Assembly (NCBI RefSeq): GCF_033807715.1
Contig: NC_084599.1
Coordinates: 33,084,160-33,148,159, forward strand
Direction: 5' to 3'
Length of the DNA stretch: 64,000 bases
From: Cololabis saira
Lineage: Eukaryota > Chordata > Actinopteri > Beloniformes > Belonidae
In this document: positions 59,939 through 64,000 of the stretch, piece by piece
Layout: the number at the start of each line of letters is the position of its first letter
Position numbering within the stretch: position 1 is the first letter of the stretch
Translations under genes and position numbers: made by a program
The notes under the pieces: model-generated
Database searches by the model: none
Seen by the model: the letters and a program-made list of their open reading frames with translations, nothing else
What the model was told of the DNA's origin: nothing

Positions 59939-60542
59939 GACCCCGTCCACACGTAGCCGGATATCTGCGGGTATCTGCTAAACCGGAGATATTTTCCTCC
60001 GTTTTGACCCGTCATCCACACGAAAACGCAAATAAACGAAGGTTTAAAAAAACTCCGGGCAAAGTGAAGATTTTTGAAAACTCCGTTTATGTAGATGCGT
60101 GTGGACACACATAACCGGAGATTTGCGTTTTCGAACGTCACATTATGCGCCAAAACAACAACAAATCTGCTCTGACGTGCGCCTTTTGTTAACTACAGAA
60201 GATCCAGCATCTGTTCTCCAAGCTATTTATTAAATAAATGGTCTCTGCTCTTGACCACCACTTACTGCGTTACACCGACACAGAGGCTCCGCCGTACCCT
60301 ACACCGTAGGGTACGCGGCGACGCGCACCCTAGGTGTAGGGCCCGCGGCTCCGCAGAGCCCGCAGAGACGCGGAGCCGCGGAGGTGCAGCTTCCCCGGGA
60401 GCTGCAGATGATCTACAGGTTAGAATGCTTATGAAGTGGTCGAAAACGCAGATCTTCGGTTACGTGTGGATGCAAATTTTTTTATAAACGGAGGAGGGAA
60501 ATATTCGTTTTTAAAAATACCCGGCTACGTGTGGACGGGGTC
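59939..60542. mobile_element. PIF/Harbinger-like MITE
   Basis: 604 bp with inverted ends GACCCCGTCCACACGTAGCC / GGCTACGTGTGGACGGGGTC and TTA duplications at 59936-59938 and 60543-60545. The centre (60260-60400) is very GC-rich and self-complementary (CCCTACACCGTAGGG). It shares a module with the 38816 element. Confidence 0.82.
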
Positions 60543-60545
60543 TTA

Positions 60546-62173
60546 ACTAAACCGACGCAAGACAGACTTCAACCATTTCCAACACCCTTCTCACTTGGAG
60601 TGCCACAGAAAGCAAAGATGCTGCCTCCTTTATGTCTTGAATCGACCATTTTTGTTTATTTTCATAGTGATCTGTCGCAGGATTGATTGCATTTTAAGGT
60701 TTTCATATGATTTTTTTTGGTTCTCAGTGTGACAAAGCAGATTTTTACTTGTGCCACAACAGGTAAACATTCCATTTACAGTACTCTACAATAAATAGTT
60801 GCTCAATTTTCTGCAAATATTACTAAAACGATAAAAGTAGTGGTAAATAAAATGTTACCAAGGCCCATAGAGAGAGAAAAAAAGACAAAGTTGCATGCCC
60901 TCCCTCTCTGCCGGCCTGATGAACAGCGGCGTTTGTCTACAAGCTACGTCAACCGTCTAAACAAAGGCTGTTTGATTCCAACAAGAAGCTACATGAGGTT
61001 ACAACCTTGTCTGAACAATTCCCAGGAATCTCTCCTTCCACATGTGGAAACGGGTGAATGGGTAATGCATTATTGTGGGGCACAAGTGTGTTGATGCTAA
61101 AGTGGCTTAATCTAGTCGGCTGTTTTACATGCTGTGAGAGTACTATAAGTGGCAAAAAAAATTTACGACAACCGTCAAAAGGGCTTACAGAAGCCAGACA
61201 TAAATGTACGGCTTTAAAACAAAAAAATAGTCATGAAAACATCAACTCATCTCAGTGCAAGCAACAGTCCAGACCACTGACTACTACTCCTACGAAGCAG
61301 AACCCCCTTTATCTGCCCCGAGGGAGTCCTCCCAGTGAATGCAATGTTTTTGCTTCGAGTTAAAAGAGAAAACCGCAAGATAAAACATTCATATATCTTA
61401 AAAACCAAACAAAATGCTTTCAATCTTTATAATCTGGGGCCACATGTTGAGGATTACCTCAGGGGTTTGAATAATTGCTGATAATAATGGAAATTATGTC
61501 TTTAGATAAATAAACTGTCTTGTGTGGGAATTTTGTTCTTGGTCTAATTCCAGTTATATGTAAACAAGGAGAATGTCTCCGGCGTTTTACATGCACTCAT
61601 TGTTTTTTTGTGTTTTTTTTTTTGTTCTTTGTTTGTTTTATCTTTATGGGGAGAAGAAAGAAAGGAGGGGGTGGAGAACTGTTTAATAAAGATTAGGGGG
61701 AACTTGAGCAAGATGAATGTAGAGGGAGGTAATGCTGGTGTCTTAGCTTGCTGAGCTTCCTACCGTACACTTGAACTGTTCAAGTTTGACTCGCAGCCCT
61801 TTTTGTGTGTCACAACCGCTCTCTTATCTTTCCTGACACTCTCCGTGGTTCCTTATCTTAAAAAAGCCCAAGTGTCAAACTAATCTGGAGGATGAAGTGC
61901 AACCAAAGTGGAGAAGTTTAATGGCATTGTAGAGAGACAGCAGCCCACGGCTATTAAACAGCAAGTCAGGGTTAAACCCTTTCATTTCTTCACCCTCCTG
62001 CACCGTTCACCTGTCTGCCATTTCATGCCTTCCCTTGCTTTTTCTATCACTTGTCTCGGTACTCTAGGAAGATCATTGAAAACACCGGAGTGAAGCTGGC
62101 AGAAGAAATGTGCAGAGAAAATGAGGAGGAGGACAAGGTTAGGAAATATCCCTTCGAGTTTGAGTGTGATGGC
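60546..62173. other. No confident gene; one weak exon candidate
   Basis: Mostly non-coding. 62068-62137 on the + strand is bounded by CTCTAG and GTTAGG and keeps an open charged frame (KIIENTGVKLAEEMCREN). Unconfirmed. Confidence 0.3.
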
Positions 62174-62226
62174 AATATAGAGATAGATAGATGGATACTT
62201 TATTGATCCCCAAAGGGAAATTTAAG
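62174..62226 (-). mobile_element. Rex1-like LINE 3' tail fragment
   Basis: The minus strand reads AAATTTCCCTTTGGGGATCA then ATAAAGTATCCATCTATC, the typical end of Rex1-like 3' UTRs with its tandem tail. Confidence 0.55.
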
Positions 62227-62242
62227 AAGGAATATTCTAAAG

Positions 62243-62805
62243 CAGTGGTTCCCAACCTGGGGTCCGGGCCCCCCCTGGGGGGGCGCCAGAGATCTCTGGG
62301 GGGGGCAAATTATATTTGCACATGTTAAATAGATAAAAAATCATAATAACACACCTAATGGAATACAGTAATCCAAGTCTGTATAAACCCACTTAGAAAT
62401 ATTTTGGTCATTTTAAAATACTAAGTTACTTATCAGGATAAAAACGTATTATTATATCATTATTCAACATTTAATCATACTACTACTCCGACAGGTTGTT
62501 AAAGGAAAAATGTAAAAAAAAAAAAAAATTGCTCTCATATTCAAAAGAGACATTTTTCTGAAATATTTTTATGTCCTTGCAATTATTTTTTGTGCATATT
62601 TTATACATTGGTAACACAAAATGAAGGTGATAAAAACAAAGTCATATGTATACAGGGTAAACCAAAGAGAAATGTATTAAAAAAAACATAATTAATGGTC
62701 CTTTTTTTCCATTAAAGGTTTGTAACGAATAAATTTACTCTTTTGCTGCTAGTACGTACGGGTCTCCAAGGGGGGGCTCCAAGGAAAAAAGGTTGGGAAC
62801 CACTG
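62243..62805. mobile_element. hAT-like MITE, family 5
   Basis: 563 bp with perfect 15-bp inverted ends (CAGTGGTTCCCAACC) and a perfect 8-bp duplication TTCTAAAG at 62235-62242 and 62806-62813. C- and G-runs lie just inside the left end. No transposase. Confidence 0.92.
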
Positions 62806-62813
62806 TTCTAAAG

Positions 62814-63741
62814 TCACAAAAACTACTGTCACTTTCATCCAGAGCACAATTAAGAAATATTGAGTTTCCTGAATGCTTTGTGTCACAAAATGATGAGATG
62901 AATGCAATCTTTTTTTTATTTTGTCTTATGCAAAAAAAATTACTAAACCAGGTCTATTTCACCCTGTGTTGTTGCCAGGTGATGCTGTTTAGCTTGTGTG
63001 TGTATTATTGTCTTGAGAAATTCAATAGGGCTTTTGAACACGTGTTCCTTATTAATTTGTGTGAGGGATTGGTTGCTTCCCTACACTTTTGTGTCTCTGA
63101 TCATGTTTGTGAAAGCATTTTAATTAACCAGGGGCTTTAATTGCATTTGATCATGCACCAAGAGCATTTTCAGTGACTTCTGACAACCTTCACACAGATA
63201 CAAACAATTATGTGCACTAATGAAAGGATGCTGGGTATCTGGGGCATGTGGAGTTGATCAATGGTGATATCATTTGAACCAACCTGATCCAGTGTGGCTG
63301 ACTCCCAAAGTGCCATCACCCCCCACATGTATCAAAACAGCATGTCACCACAGCCAACCTCTGCTCTACTTACCTCATTCTGTCTTTCACTGTCTAACAG
63401 AAATAATGTATCACTGCCATAACCAGGGTGTGAACGGGGTAGAGGTAAGTAACATGAAATTCCAATTCATAAAACTGTTAAAGTGCATACTTTCACATAT
63501 TTATGAACTGCCAGCATGTCTAAATGACAAAGCAAACACAAAAAAGGTCAACATTTGTGACATGATTTGTGACTATTTGTGTGGTTGGCCATTAACATGC
63601 CAGGCTATCGTAAACATGTATTTTCTTTTAGATAGAAGCCTGAAGAAGAATAATCATACACAAACATGTACAGTAGGTTATCATCTTTGATAAGATTTCA
63701 TACATTATTTTTTCCAAATAAGATGAAACATTATTTCTTAG
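62814..63741. other. No confident gene; one possible micro-exon
   Basis: 63401-63444 on the + strand lies between a pyrimidine-rich CTAACAG acceptor and a GTAAGT donor. It could encode IMYHCHNQGVNGVE. Unconfirmed. Confidence 0.3.
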
Positions 63742-63833
63742 AACTGCGATGGACTGGCGACCTGTCCAGGGTGAACCTGCGTCTCGCCTGAAAATGAGCT
63801 GGGATCCAGCAGACCCCCGTGACCAGTACTCGA
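63742..63833 (+). repeat. SINE fragment (same family as 50539-50902)
   Basis: GCGATGGACTGGCGACCTGT then CAGGGTGAACC...GAAAATGAGCTGGGAT matches the 3' half of the 50539 SINE, in opposite orientation. The head is missing. Confidence 0.7.
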
Positions 63834-64000
63834 GTTGTAAAAAAAAATCAGGGGGGATGGTGGATTTTATCATATGGGGACAGATAATTTGTGCTGATTA
63901 CAAATAATATAATGTATTACAAATAATAGCACTGACCAAAACACCTGCAGAAATACTGCAGGAATGACATAGCAGCAGTTAAATGCAGCCTTCTGTAAGA
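63834..64000. other. Window end, nothing recognised
   Basis: AT-rich sequence, no feature. Confidence 0.4.

Overview
The window is vertebrate nuclear DNA, almost certainly from a ray-finned (probably spiny-rayed teleost) fish. The evidence is one large spliced gene with conventional GT-AG introns, long di- and tetranucleotide microsatellites, and a dense mix of fish-type transposons: hAT-, PIF/Harbinger- and Tc1-like TIR elements, Rex1/L2/jockey-like LINE fragments and tRNA-derived SINEs. No prokaryotic features, rRNA, true tRNA or CRISPR are present.

The one confident protein-coding gene lies on the minus strand. It is a KANK-family gene (KN motif plus ankyrin repeats), most like KANK4. I could assemble nine coding exons by hand, with splice phases that close exactly: 32890-32872, 32370-29068, 23832-23739, 20387-20130, 18059-17975, 17270-17051, 16267-16125, 15053-14853 and 10868-10761. 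The joined CDS is 4,431 nt (1,476 residues plus stop). It encodes an N-terminal KN (talin-binding) motif, two coiled-coil stretches, a very long low-complexity centre in one 3.3-kb exon, a conserved LKSIMKK/FVGVNGGYETTSSEE block, and a C-terminal ankyrin domain. A long 3' UTR probably runs from 10760 down to about 8280.

Layout by region. 1-8.2 kb: repeats downstream of the gene (SINE, two inverted copies of an unclassified repeat, a TATG microsatellite, a TA-flanked MITE, LINE relics). 8.3-32.9 kb: kank4, whose introns hold at least six non-autonomous hAT-like elements, each with a perfect 8-bp target-site duplication, plus LINE relics, a Tc1-like relic and large microsatellites. 33-64 kb: no recognisable coding gene. 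It may be the 5' flank or a large first (UTR) intron of kank4. It contains a foldback repeat, a Tc1-like relic, a PIF/Harbinger MITE interrupted by a 5'-truncated Rex1-like LINE with an intact RT frame, a second copy of a microsatellite-carrying MITE, a SINE with a 13-bp TSD, and several other MITEs.

The most informative structures are those where transposons meet kank4 splicing. One hAT MITE makes up about 87% of intron 6, and its TSD duplicates the best candidate branch-point. An inverted pair of hAT elements flanks exons 3-4. Self-complementary GT/CA tracts and a 290-nt polypyrimidine tract sit in intron 3. No new multi-gene system is evident.
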